Assembly: GCA_947461435.1 (NCBI GenBank)
Contig: CANHLE010000002.1
Coordinates: forward strand, 1 to 64,000
Origin: Paracoccaceae bacterium
Lineage (GTDB): Bacteria > Pseudomonadota > Alphaproteobacteria > Rhodobacterales > Rhodobacteraceae
Length of the DNA stretch: 64,000 nucleotides
Direction of reading: 5' to 3'
The notes below the pieces were generated by a model. That model was not told the origin of the DNA. It was given only the letters and a program-made list of their open reading frames with translations, and did no database searches. A program made the translations under genes and the position numbers. Below are positions 17,725 to 26,547 of this stretch, in pieces (positions within the stretch are counted from its first letter, which is position 1; each line of letters starts with the position of its first letter).

Positions 17725-18498
17725 ATGCCCCGTTTTGCCGCAAATATAACGATGTTGTTCACTGAGGTTCCGATGCTGGACCGGCCGGGACTTGCGCAAC
17801 AAGCCGGATTTGAAGGCGTTGAAGTGCTTTTTCCTTATGATTGGCCGATCAAGGAGTGGGAAATTGCTTTGGCCGGCTTTCCCGTCGCCTTGATCAACAC
17901 GCCACCGGGTGATTGGATCGCAGGAGACCGTGGATTTGCTGCGATGCCAGATGACGTGGGACGATTTCAAGACAGCTTTCTGCGCGCAGCAGAATTTGCC
18001 TCTCGGATTAAGGCAGAGCGCGTCCATGTGATGGCAGGCGTGGCCAAAGGCCCGCAGGCCGAACAGACGTTTGCCGAAAACCTGGCTTGGGCGGCAGCAC
18101 AGGCGCCGAATTTGCGGCTGGTGATCGAACCTTTGAACGTTGAAGACATGCCGGGGTATTTTCTCAATGATTTTGACCAAGCCGGCAGAATTCTGGACGA
18201 TCTGGGTTTGCCGAATGTCGGCTTGCAGTTTGATCTTTGGCACGCTGCACGCATTCATGGCGATGCCGAGGCCGTATGGGGCCGACATGAAGCCCGAATT
18301 TCGCATGTTCAGATCGCGGGTTTCCCCACCCGAAATGAGCCGGGTGGTGGGGGCTTTGATCTGACGGGGCTGTGCACACGCGTCGATGCGACTGGGTATG
18401 ACGGGTGGATCGGGGCAGAGTATCGACCAACGCGCGCGACTGTGCATGGCCTCATGTGGTTAAATGCCCTGAAATCCCGATTTCAACCAATCGGATGA
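17725..18498 (+). CDS. hyi: Hydroxypyruvate isomerase
   Basis: A 257-residue TIM-barrel protein of the xylose isomerase-like superfamily. MPRFAANITMLFTEVPMLDR at the start, VIEPLNVEDMPGYFL in the middle, LQFDLWHA, HVQIAGFPTRNEP and GAEYRPT are the landmarks of hydroxypyruvate isomerase (hydroxypyruvate to tartronate semialdehyde). The start at 17725 is chosen because the conserved N-terminus begins there; the upstream extension of 24 codons overlaps the previous gene. It begins 8 bp after DUF1285. Glyoxylate from GlcDEF enters the same pathway through glyoxylate carboligase, so a metabolic link to the glc operon 7.5 kb away is likely. A related sugar isomerase role is possible. Confidence 0.85.
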   Translation: MPRFAANITMLFTEVPMLDRPGLAQQAGFEGVEVLFPYDWPIKEWEIALAGFPVALINTPPGDWIAGDRGFAAMPDDVGRFQDSFLRAAEFASRIKAERVHVMAGVAKGPQAEQTFAENLAWAAAQAPNLRLVIEPLNVEDMPGYFLNDFDQAGRILDDLGLPNVGLQFDLWHAARIHGDAEAVWGRHEARISHVQIAGFPTRNEPGGGGFDLTGLCTRVDATGYDGWIGAEYRPTRATVHGLMWLNALKSRFQPIG

Positions 18499-18578
18499 GC
18501 CTTTGCGCCAGCCGCTCTTGCCCCTGACTGCCCTGCCCCACTAGAATAACAAGTACCGACAAAATCAGGACTGAAGAT

Positions 18579-18764
18579 ATGCCAACCGCCGCGCCAGAAA
18601 CTAAGATCGTGACCCATTGGAAGATCGCTTGTGATGGCGGCGATGGCGCACTCGGGCATCCTCGGGTTTGGTTGACTATTCCGCAAGACTCCGGGTTCGT
18701 TGAATGTGGGTATTGCGACAAGCGCTATGTGATCGACCGAGATCACGCCCATAACGATCACTAG
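18579..18764 (+). CDS. CHCC-type zinc-finger protein
   Basis: A 61-residue protein with the zf-CHCC arrangement: Cys near residue 18, the GHPRVWL histidine near 27, and [10 protein letters not shown] with two cysteines near 43 and 46. The family is related to the NDUFS6 subunit of mitochondrial complex I, and bacterial members are small zinc proteins of unclear role. The start at 18579 is the only one giving the full motif. It precedes the DUF2459 gene by 6 bp and follows hyi by 80 bp. Confidence 0.85.
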   Translation: MPTAAPETKIVTHWKIACDGGDGALGHPRVWLTIPQDSGFVECGYCDKRYVIDRDHAHNDH

Positions 18765-18770
18765 CGACGC

Positions 18771-19454
18771 ATGGCGCGTTTGTTTTTACGCGCGCTGACG
18801 GTTTTTCTTGCTGTTCCGTTCTTCTATCTGGTCTTTGGCCTTTTCGGCGGTTTGATTCCCGGTCCGATCGAACACACTAGTTCGTATGGCCGCGACGTGC
18901 GCATAGGTTTGGCACGAGGACCGATCCACTACGATTTTCTGCTGCCACTCAACTCTGATGCACGCGCGCGTTTCGGCTTTGCGATGGAAGCCGGTGTGCC
19001 GTTGTTGCATCCCAAGGCTCGATGGCTTGTTCTGGGGTGGGGGGCGGCAGAGTTCTATGCCAAGACCGCCGCCGTTGGTGAAATATCCGTAGGTCCCCTT
19101 GCCCATGCAATTACGGGCGATTCCGCCGTGTTGAGATTGGACGTGGCTAGGCCAGTTGACGGTCTGCCCGGAATCACGTTTTTGACACTGACACAGGGAC
19201 AGTACGATGCGCTGCTTACTCAGATTGAAGAAAGTTTTGCACGGGATGGAGACGGTGCGCCTATCGCGGCGGCTTTAGGAAGTTTTGGAATGACCGATGC
19301 GTTTTTCGAGGCAAATGGTCAGTTTAATATCTTCTATACCTGCAATACTTGGATCGGCGCGCGGTTGAGAGGGGCCGGTGTGCCCATGGGCCTATGGACG
19401 CCAACGCCGCAATCGATTGATCTGTCGCTGTGGCGGATCAGGATTGCGGGCTGA
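18771..19454 (+). CDS. DUF2459 (TIGR02117) family exported protein
   Basis: A 227-residue protein with an N-terminal hydrophobic signal anchor (LTVFLAVPFFYLVFGLFGGL). The C-terminal half carries the family hallmark YTCNTWIGARLRGAGVPMGLWTP. TIGR02117/DUF2459 proteins are of unknown function; the conserved Cys-Asn-Thr-Trp hints at a papain-like or NlpC-like fold, which is an inference. It is probably periplasmic and membrane-anchored. It lies between the zinc-finger gene and polA on the same strand. Confidence 0.8.
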   Translation: MARLFLRALTVFLAVPFFYLVFGLFGGLIPGPIEHTSSYGRDVRIGLARGPIHYDFLLPLNSDARARFGFAMEAGVPLLHPKARWLVLGWGAAEFYAKTAAVGEISVGPLAHAITGDSAVLRLDVARPVDGLPGITFLTLTQGQYDALLTQIEESFARDGDGAPIAAALGSFGMTDAFFEANGQFNIFYTCNTWIGARLRGAGVPMGLWTPTPQSIDLSLWRIRIAG

Positions 19455-19516
19455 AAGGGTGGAAAGGACCGGCGATTTCTGCCAAGACTCACCTTCAGGG
19501 TTTGGGGAGAAGCGAC

Positions 19517-22351
19517 ATGGCTTTTGGCAAGGGCAACCATCTTCATCTGATTGACGGATCCGCCTTTATCTTCCGGGCCTATCATGCCCTGCCTCCATTG
19601 ACCCGAAAGTCAGACGGTCTTCCAGTCGGGGCAGTTGCCGGCTTTTGCAACCTGATCTGGAGCGAGATCACACAAGGCGCAGCGGGAAAGGCCAAAGCCA
19701 GCCATATTGCTGTGATTTTTGATGCCGGTGCGCATACTTTTCGAAACGACATGTATTCCGAATACAAAGCCAACCGTCCCGAACTACCCGAAGACTTGCG
19801 GCCTCAGTTCCCCCTGACACGCGACGCGACGCGCGCATTCAACATTTCATGCATCGAGATGAAGGGATACGAGGCCGACGACATCATGGCGACATTGGCC
19901 ATTCAGGCCGCGTCTGCGGGCGGGTCTTGTACCATCATTTCATCGGACAAGGATCTGATGCAGCTGATTGGGCCGGGTATCGACATGTATGACCCCATGA
20001 AGCAAAAGCCGATGGGCGAAGCGGAAGTGATGGAAAAGTTTGGTGTTGCCCCAAACCGTGTGATCGACGTGCAATCTTTGGCCGGAGATTCGGTTGACAA
20101 CGTGCCGGGCGCGCCGGGGATCGGTCTAAAAACAGCGGCCTTGTTGATCAACGAATACGGCGATCTCGATAGTCTGCTTGCCCGGGCTGGCGAAATAAAG
20201 CAGCCAAAGCGGCGTGAATCTTTGGTCGATCACGCAGATCAAATTCGGCTGAGCCGTGATTTGGTGACACTGAAAAAAGACACTCCGGTTGAGTGTTCCT
20301 TGGATGACTTCGAAGTGAAAGCCCCCGATCCAGACGTGCTGATGGAATTCCTGACAACGATGGAATTTCGCACCCTTGCGGGGCGGGTGGCAACGAAATT
20401 GAAAGTTGCGGCGCCATTGATCGACGCTTCAAAAGGATTTGAAGTTGCCGGCGCGCATGAGGATAGTGGCCAAGAGACGGTTCAACTCCCGTTTGACCAT
20501 GATAAGTACGAATGTATCAACGATGCGCTCGCCTTAGGTCGTTGGGTCGCAAGGATCAAGGACGTAGGGCACGTCGCCGTCGATACTGAGACTACAAGCC
20601 TTGACGAGATGCAGGCAGATTTGGTTGGAATTTCTCTGTGCGTCGATGCAGGGAGTGCGGCCTATATCCCGCTGGGCCACAAGTCCGGGTCGGGCGATTT
20701 GTTTGGCGGATCCACACTTGCGCCGGGACAGCTGGGGATGGACGAATGTCTTGCCCTTTTGAAACCCCTTCTGGAAGATGACAGCATTCTGAAAATTGGC
20801 CAGAATATGAAGTATGACTGGAAGATCTTTGCCAGGCATGGCGTGCGAATTGCGCCTTTTGACGACACAATGCTGATGTCCTATGCCATGCATGGTGGCA
20901 TACATGGCCATGGAATGGATGCGCTTTCGGAAAAGTATCTTGGGCATTCACCCATTCCGATCAAGACGTTGCTGGGCTCTGGAAAATCGCAGATCACCTT
21001 CGATAAGGTCGGCATCGTCGAGGCTGTCAAGTATGCGGCCGAAGACGCCGATGTGACCCTGCGCCTTTGGAAAGCATTCAAGCCGCAACTGCACCGCAAA
21101 CGCGTGACCACCGTCTACGAAACCTTGGAACGTCCCTTGGTGCCAGTTTTGGCCGACATGGAAATGGCTGGGATCGAAGTGGACAAAAATACCTTGTCGC
21201 GCATGTCCAACGCCTTTGCCCAGAAAATGGCCGGGTTGGAGGCAGAGATTCAATCCGTGGCCGGGCAACCCTTCAATGTTGGCAGCCCAAAGCAGGTCGG
21301 AGAGATCTTGTTCGACAAATTGGGCCTGCCAGGTGGGGACAAGGGCAAAACTGGCGCTTACGCCACTGGGGCGGACGTGCTTGAAGATGTGACGACCTTA
21401 ACCGAAACACATCCGGAGGGTGCGAAGTTAGCGAGTTTGCTATTGGATTGGCGGCAACTGTCTAAACTGAAATCCACCTATACCGATGCCTTGCAGGATC
21501 ATATCAACCAAGAAACTGGGCGGGTGCATACAAGTTATTCCATCTCTGGGGCGGTGACAGGACGCCTCGCATCAACCGATCCAAACTTGCAGAATATTCC
21601 CGTGCGGTCTGAGGAAGGTCGACGCATTCGCGAGGCTTTTGTTGCCCCCAAGGGACGGACCTTGGTCAGCTTGGACTATAGCCAGATTGAACTTAGAATT
21701 TTGGCCCATATCGCCGATATCGCCAGTTTGCAGCAGGCGTTCAAGGACGGTTTAGACATTCATGCCATGACCGCGAGCGAGATGTTCAATGTCCCAATCG
21801 ATCAGATGACCTCCGACGTTCGCCGAAAGGCCAAAGCAATCAATTTCGGTGTGATCTACGGAATCTCTGGGTTTGGTCTGGCGCGCAATCTTCGGATCGC
21901 CCGCAGCGAAGCGCAGGGGTTCATTGATCGCTATTTTGAACGGTTTCCCGGGATCAAGGAATACATGGCCCAAACGGTTAAATTTGCTCAAGACAATGGC
22001 TTTGTTCAAACCCTGTTTGGCCGCAAAATTCATACACCGGACATCAACACAAAGGGGCCGGGACAAAGCTTTGCCAAGCGCGCGGCGATCAATGCACCAA
22101 TTCAGGGGACAGCGGCCGATGTGATCCGCCGTGCGATGGTGCGCATGCCTGCTGCGATTTCTGGCGTTGATGCAAAAATGTTGCTGCAGGTGCACGACGA
22201 ACTTCTCTTCGAAGTGGCCGAAAATGATGTGACAGCGCTGATCAAGATTGCAAAACAGGTCATGGAAGGGGCAAGCGCGCCTGCGGTAGACTTCAAGGTT
22301 CCGCTCGTGGTCGAGGCGGGACAGGGAACGAACTGGGCGGCAGCCCATTGA
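19517..22351 (+). CDS. polA: DNA polymerase I
   Basis: A 944-residue full-length Pol I. The 5' nuclease domain occupies residues 1-290 (LIDGSAFIFRAYHALP, EYKANRPELPEDL, YEADDIMATLA, SGDSVDNVPGAPGIGLKTA). The 3'-5' exonuclease domain keeps its catalytic motifs (AVDTETTSL, QNMKYDW, YAAEDADVTL), so proofreading is expected. The polymerase domain has motif A SLDYSQIELRILAH, motif B RRKAKAINFGVIYG and motif C VHDELLFEV. It removes RNA primers and fills gaps in repair. The start at 19517, 29 codons inside the longest frame, is chosen for the GGGGAGA site and the conserved HLHLIDGSAF start. Confidence 0.96.
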   Translation: MAFGKGNHLHLIDGSAFIFRAYHALPPLTRKSDGLPVGAVAGFCNLIWSEITQGAAGKAKASHIAVIFDAGAHTFRNDMYSEYKANRPELPEDLRPQFPLTRDATRAFNISCIEMKGYEADDIMATLAIQAASAGGSCTIISSDKDLMQLIGPGIDMYDPMKQKPMGEAEVMEKFGVAPNRVIDVQSLAGDSVDNVPGAPGIGLKTAALLINEYGDLDSLLARAGEIKQPKRRESLVDHADQIRLSRDLVTLKKDTPVECSLDDFEVKAPDPDVLMEFLTTMEFRTLAGRVATKLKVAAPLIDASKGFEVAGAHEDSGQETVQLPFDHDKYECINDALALGRWVARIKDVGHVAVDTETTSLDEMQADLVGISLCVDAGSAAYIPLGHKSGSGDLFGGSTLAPGQLGMDECLALLKPLLEDDSILKIGQNMKYDWKIFARHGVRIAPFDDTMLMSYAMHGGIHGHGMDALSEKYLGHSPIPIKTLLGSGKSQITFDKVGIVEAVKYAAEDADVTLRLWKAFKPQLHRKRVTTVYETLERPLVPVLADMEMAGIEVDKNTLSRMSNAFAQKMAGLEAEIQSVAGQPFNVGSPKQVGEILFDKLGLPGGDKGKTGAYATGADVLEDVTTLTETHPEGAKLASLLLDWRQLSKLKSTYTDALQDHINQETGRVHTSYSISGAVTGRLASTDPNLQNIPVRSEEGRRIREAFVAPKGRTLVSLDYSQIELRILAHIADIASLQQAFKDGLDIHAMTASEMFNVPIDQMTSDVRRKAKAINFGVIYGISGFGLARNLRIARSEAQGFIDRYFERFPGIKEYMAQTVKFAQDNGFVQTLFGRKIHTPDINTKGPGQSFAKRAAINAPIQGTAADVIRRAMVRMPAAISGVDAKMLLQVHDELLFEVAENDVTALIKIAKQVMEGASAPAVDFKVPLVVEAGQGTNWAAAH

Positions 22352-22444
22352 AACCTGCCGACCGTTGGCTTGGGGTCTTTGATCGGCGTCTGCCGGCCCC
22401 GTTTAAAGGTGCTTTTTGGTGAAACGAAAAGATAGTGGCCGAAA

Positions 22445-22801
22445 ATGATAAGGGACTGGCAAGAGTTAAAGGAATTTGCGTTGGCACTTGGGTTGCCCGA
22501 AGTGACGACAGCCACGCCTTGGGGACATGAGACGCTGAAGGCTTTTGGCAAATCCTGGTGCTATTGGTCGTTTTATGAGAACGGGGCGGTCTTTGTGGCC
22601 GGAAAGGATGAACGCGAGATGCTGATGCAGGCCGATCCGGAAACCTTTTTCCTGCATCCACATTATCGAAACCACAATCTGGTTCTCGTGCGGGCCGGGC
22701 GTATCGATACGGACTGGGCCAAGGCCCGCCTGATCTTGCAATGGCGCGAGAGGGCCCCAAAAAGATTCTTGAAGGAATGGGATGCGCGCCATGCCGGATG
22801 A
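22445..22801 (+). CDS. MmcQ/YjbR family protein
   Basis: A 118-residue protein of the MmcQ/YjbR (DUF419) family. The landmarks are the N-terminal WQELKEFALALGLPEV, the TPWGHETLKAFGKSWCYW segment and the C-terminal LVLVRAGRIDTDWAKARLILQWRERAPKR. Structures of relatives show a CyaY-like double-wing fold; some bind DNA, but the role is unsettled. It follows polA by 93 bp and overlaps the following YdeI gene by 20 nt, so these genes are co-expressed. Confidence 0.88.
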   Translation: MIRDWQELKEFALALGLPEVTTATPWGHETLKAFGKSWCYWSFYENGAVFVAGKDEREMLMQADPETFFLHPHYRNHNLVLVRAGRIDTDWAKARLILQWRERAPKRFLKEWDARHAG

Positions 22802-23360
22802 GGGGCGGGATTTTGCGACTCCGCTGGCATGGTCAACTTGGCTGTCCGAAAATCAGGATGCCCGCGAAGTCTGGGTGATCTATTGGAAAAAAGGATCCGG
22901 CAAACCGTCGATCGACTGGCAAGAGGCCGTGGTCGAGGCCCTATGTTGGGGATGGATCGACGGGGTGCGCAAATCCGTTGACGAGGCTCGGTTCAAACAA
23001 AGGTTTACACCGCGCCGGGCAGGATCGGCTTGGTCGGCCATCAACTGTGCGCATGCAGAACGCCTTATTCTGGAGGGTCGGATGCAGGAACCGGGTTTGG
23101 CCGCGATTCACGTTGCCAAGGCAATTGGCCGATGGGCAGCGGCCTATGCCGGGGGCATGGGGAAGGCCGAGATTCCCGCCGATTTCCTTGCTGCGTTGCA
23201 AGCGGGGCCGGAAGCCGCACGAAAGGCGTGGGAAGAGCTCGATTCAAAGAACCGCTATGCAATTTACTACCGCGTGACCACAGCAAAGAAACCAGAAACA
23301 CGCGCCCGCAAGGTGACCGAGTATGTGGACTTGCTGGCGCGCGGTGAGAAGTTGATATGA
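22782..23360 (+). CDS. YdeI/OmpD-associated family protein (copy 1)
   Basis: A 192-residue YdeI-like protein. The family core WVIYWKKGSGKPSIDWQEAVVEALCWGWIDG near residues 25-60 is followed by RFKQRFTPRRAGSAWSAIN and the C-terminal KPETRARKVTEYVDLLARGEK. YdeI proteins are linked to resistance against cationic peptides in enteric bacteria, but the mechanism is unknown. The start at 22782 has AGGA 5 nt upstream; a second ATG three codons later is less well placed. It is paralogous to the next gene. Confidence 0.87.
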   Translation: MRAMPDEGRDFATPLAWSTWLSENQDAREVWVIYWKKGSGKPSIDWQEAVVEALCWGWIDGVRKSVDEARFKQRFTPRRAGSAWSAINCAHAERLILEGRMQEPGLAAIHVAKAIGRWAAAYAGGMGKAEIPADFLAALQAGPEAARKAWEELDSKNRYAIYYRVTTAKKPETRARKVTEYVDLLARGEKLI

Positions 23361-23369
23361 GGCGGCACT

Positions 23370-23939
23370 GTGGTTGACAGTCCAAGGGTTGAGGTGCGAT
23401 CGCGATCAGAGTTGCGGCAGTGGCTTGCAAGAAACCACGCGACCGCCGGAACGCACTGGCTTGTCACGTGGCGCAAACCCTCAGAAAGCCACCTGCCCTA
23501 TGCCCAACTTGTTGAAGAATTACTTTGTTGGGGGTGGATCGACAGCCTCCCTCGGGCGTTGGACGCAGACCGGACAATGCTTCGCATTGCGCGGAGGAAT
23601 GTAGCGTCGGCCTGGTCAGCCGTGAACAAGGCGCACGTCGAGCGTGCGCGTTCAAATGGCAGCATGACCGCCGCAGGTGAGGACGCCGTTGCATCCGCAC
23701 TGGCAAACGGGATGTGGGACTTTCTGAACGAGGTAGAGGCCGGAATTGTTCCGGAAGATTTAGCGGCCGCGTTTGACGAGCGAACACGAATTGTATGGGA
23801 TACCTTTCCAAGGTCGGTAAAGCGCGGAACCTTGGAATGGCTGGCAAATGCCAAAGGTGCGCAAACCCGTTCAGCACGAATCTTGGATATTGCCCAATCG
23901 GCGGCGGCCGGTCTGCGGCCCAAGCCGTTTCGGCGTTAG
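23370..23939 (+). CDS. YdeI/OmpD-associated family protein (copy 2)
   Basis: A 189-residue paralogue of the upstream gene. It shares the segment LVEELLCWGWIDSLPRALD and the RNVASAWSAVNKAHVER region, but its C-terminal part is shorter in similarity. The start is GTG at 23370, 9 bp after the previous stop. Two adjacent divergent copies point to an old duplication with some specialisation. It ends converging on the DUF1203 gene, with a 4-nt overlap of the two reading frames. Confidence 0.82.
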   Translation: MVDSPRVEVRSRSELRQWLARNHATAGTHWLVTWRKPSESHLPYAQLVEELLCWGWIDSLPRALDADRTMLRIARRNVASAWSAVNKAHVERARSNGSMTAAGEDAVASALANGMWDFLNEVEAGIVPEDLAAAFDERTRIVWDTFPRSVKRGTLEWLANAKGAQTRSARILDIAQSAAAGLRPKPFRR

Positions 23940-24397
23940 GCCCGATCTATGCGCACCTGAAAGCAGTTGTTTCTTGCCGATCGGACATGGACGTAGGCCA
24001 CACGTGGATCAGCGAAGAGCGCTTCTGCGCGCAGCGAAATCAAGTCTAGGGGCGTGACGCTGCCGGTTCCATAAACGATCCGGTTATCAGCGCCATATCC
24101 ACGCGTAATATAGTCGGGACTGTTCAGAATCTGAGGTGCCAAAGGTCCGCCGCCTTCTGCGCAGTGGTCGGCGCAAACGAAGATCGGACCGACCTCCGCG
24201 TAGGGCTGCGGCTCTGGAAACGGTCGATGGGCCAAGATCAACATTCCGGCCCCTTCCGGGATCATCCGAAGGCAATGGCGGCAGGGATTGCCTTGGCCGT
24301 CAGAGATATGGCGTTCGGGTTCTTGGCCGTTGGCGTCTTGTCCGCCGCCCTGATACTGGCGGGCCTCGACCGTCGCAATTGCGGTGAAACGGATCAT
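23936..24397 (-). CDS. DUF1203 domain protein
   Basis: A 153-residue protein of the DUF1203 family. The landmarks are PCRHCLRMIPEGAGMLILAHRPF near the middle, GPIFVCADHC and the end VRSARNNCFQV. CRHC together with CADHC could bind a metal, which is an inference. The start at 24397 is chosen because GAGAA stands 5 nt upstream and the protein then begins MIRFTAIAT, like relatives; a start 8 codons earlier is also open. The function is unknown. Confidence 0.83.
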   Translation of the reverse strand: MIRFTAIATVEARQYQGGGQDANGQEPERHISDGQGNPCRHCLRMIPEGAGMLILAHRPFPEPQPYAEVGPIFVCADHCAEGGGPLAPQILNSPDYITRGYGADNRIVYGTGSVTPLDLISLRAEALFADPRVAYVHVRSARNNCFQVRIDRA

Positions 24398-24459
24398 GCT
24401 GTTCTCATTTATACAGATCATGACTGATCAAGAAGGTTTTGCGACCCGTTTCATGCGCT

Positions 24460-24828
24460 TTAGCGTTGGACAAGCGGCCCCATCAACTTTCCGCCCAGCA
24501 CGTGCATGTGGAAATGTGGAACTTCTTGCATGCCATGTTCCCCGGCATTGGTGATCGCCCGGTACCCTTGGCCGGGAACAACGCCAACCATTTCGCAGAC
24601 TTTTGCCAAAGTGCGGTGAAAATCAACCAACTCCTCAGCGCTCGCGTTGGCGGAAAAGTCATCATAGGTGACATAAGGACCTTTTGGGATGACCAATACA
24701 TGAACCGGGGCCGCAGGATTGATGTCATGGAATGCCAAGGTATGGGCAGAGTCCAAAATCGTCCGATTGGGGATTTCGCCGCGCAAGATTCGGGCGAAGA
24801 TGTTTTGGGGGTCATAGGTATAGGGCAT
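24460..24828 (-). CDS. HIT family nucleotide-binding protein
   Basis: A 122-residue histidine-triad protein. IFARILRGEIPNRTI at the N-terminus and the active-site triad HFHMHVLGG near the end place it in the HINT/HIT branch, which hydrolyses adenosine 5'-phosphoramidates and related nucleotides. The middle histidine of the triad is the nucleophile. It lies 2 bp downstream of the GT14 glycosyltransferase on the same strand and so is probably in the same message, though the functions seem unrelated. Confidence 0.93.
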   Translation of the reverse strand: MPYTYDPQNIFARILRGEIPNRTILDSAHTLAFHDINPAAPVHVLVIPKGPYVTYDDFSANASAEELVDFHRTLAKVCEMVGVVPGQGYRAITNAGEHGMQEVPHFHMHVLGGKLMGPLVQR

Positions 24829-24830
24829 GT

Positions 24831-26408
24831 TCAGTCCACATATAGATATTCCGTGCCCGAGATGGCCCGGGCCTTGTCCATGGGAATATTCAGAAATTCC
24901 GCCAATTGCACGGCATTTTCCTCAAAAGATGCAGATTGACGGATGCGGTGAAAATTCGCGAAACCGGCATCTCGGATGCGATCCGATTCAAAGCTGACAT
25001 CATAACGGATGGTAGGCAACAAGCGATCAATGGTTTCTTGCGGGGTGCGGTCGGAGGCGAGACCCACACGTTTGGCGTGGCCAATCAAGTAGTCGTCCGT
25101 AAAGTCGCATTCGATTTCCAAAAGCCTCACCTTGGCCTTGTCATTGAAAAAATCCTGCATCAGCTCGACGTTGGCCGGGTCGATACAGAATACAAGCTGA
25201 TCCGTTTGCCAGTAGTCAAAAAGCATCCGCACCAACGCCCTGCGATGGCGTGTGCGCTTTTCAATTGTGGATTGAATTCCCCCCAGATCCGGCAACTGCG
25301 TCGAGGCTTCGTTGAAAAGATAGTCCAAGGCAGGCAGGTTGGTCGTTTTGCGAACCCGGTCAACCAGTCGTTTGGCCACATGCCATTTTTTGCACGTGAC
25401 CATCATCAAGGTACGCTGGTGGCCAAGGGAACTTTCAGTCTCCCAAAACCTCGGGGCAAAACGCCGGCCAATGCGCCCGCGGTCCGTGAGGAAGGCAAAC
25501 AGACTTCGACCTTCGTTGGAAATCGAGAAATTGATCCCTTTTGCGACGTAAAGTTTACCCAAACGATCCTTGAGGTCCTTCGCATCAGGGCTCACTTTTC
25601 GCGCGAACAGGTAATCTTGAGAGAGAAGTAAGTCATAGTGATCATTATAAAAAGTTACTGGCATCCCGTAGTCGGTGAACATCAGGAACGTCAGTGTCCT
25701 CGCCTTGATTTCATGCTCCGGAACAAGATGGCGTACCAAGGTTTGGAAGAAGGTTTCGTCTGGGATCCAAGTGCTTTGGAAAAAGCGCATGACATCTTTG
25801 CGGCCGTCAACAAACTTTAGAACCAATTCTATCGTGCGCCGGCGCAAGCACCACCATTGACTGCCGATTTGCATCTGCAGATCGGCAGGTACCCTGCGCG
25901 ACAACCGCAACCGCCTCTGAAGGTTCAAAGAGGCGTAAAACAGTTTCTTCTGTGTCCGCTCATTAAAGAAATGGCGGTAAATCAATCGATCTTCCTTGAT
26001 CCCTGTCTTGATCCAGTCAGAGGCAAAAAAATCCACACTTTCAACATAATCCACATCTTCTTCATCCAGAAAACGATGGGCAAATTCCGCCGTTTTGATC
26101 GGCATGCAGTCGCCCGACAACATGTAGAAATGGGTCGCACGCGGAAAAGCGTCAACGGCCGCGCGGACCGCAAGAAGTGTTGCAGCCACAAGGCTCCACG
26201 CGCCCCAACCGCATTTCAACCGTTTTTGCGTAAACACGACCGACGGGTTCTTGCCCAATGCGCCAACGATCTTGTCAAAGTGTTCCCTAGGAGAACGCGC
26301 ATCGAAGTGAATTGCCAAGAAATCACCTGCCGCGGCCAAACGCTGCGCCTGGGCGATGATCCCGTCAGGATCTTTGTGGCAGAGCAAAATGTAAGCGATT
26401 TTTGCCAT
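24831..26408 (-). CDS. GT14-type glycosyltransferase with C-terminal extension (DUF5928-like)
   Basis: A 525-residue protein. The N-terminal 280 residues resemble core-2/I-branching N-acetylglucosaminyltransferases (GT14): AYILLCHKDPDGIIAQ at the start, GDFLAIHFDARSPR, HFYMLSGDCMPIKTAEF and WWCLRRRTIELVLKF. The remaining 240 residues match an extra domain found with this GT14 in Rhodobacteraceae. It has no signal peptide or membrane helix. The start at 26408 (MAKIAYILLC) is favoured over one 16 codons upstream because relatives begin there. It is divergent from a sulfotransferase gene 139 bp away; the pair may build and sulfate a surface glycan (inference). Confidence 0.78.
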   Translation of the reverse strand: MAKIAYILLCHKDPDGIIAQAQRLAAAGDFLAIHFDARSPREHFDKIVGALGKNPSVVFTQKRLKCGWGAWSLVAATLLAVRAAVDAFPRATHFYMLSGDCMPIKTAEFAHRFLDEEDVDYVESVDFFASDWIKTGIKEDRLIYRHFFNERTQKKLFYASLNLQRRLRLSRRVPADLQMQIGSQWWCLRRRTIELVLKFVDGRKDVMRFFQSTWIPDETFFQTLVRHLVPEHEIKARTLTFLMFTDYGMPVTFYNDHYDLLLSQDYLFARKVSPDAKDLKDRLGKLYVAKGINFSISNEGRSLFAFLTDRGRIGRRFAPRFWETESSLGHQRTLMMVTCKKWHVAKRLVDRVRKTTNLPALDYLFNEASTQLPDLGGIQSTIEKRTRHRRALVRMLFDYWQTDQLVFCIDPANVELMQDFFNDKAKVRLLEIECDFTDDYLIGHAKRVGLASDRTPQETIDRLLPTIRYDVSFESDRIRDAGFANFHRIRQSASFEENAVQLAEFLNIPMDKARAISGTEYLYVD

Positions 26409-26547
26409 TTTGGAAACAATAAGACCTCGAACAAGAACTTCATGACATAAAGTCATTTATGGACGATTGAAAAGACAGAGTTTCTTTGCTTTTGTGCCGT
26501 AAACTGCGCGGATAATGCAGCGTATAGACGTAGTAAGGCAGGATAGT

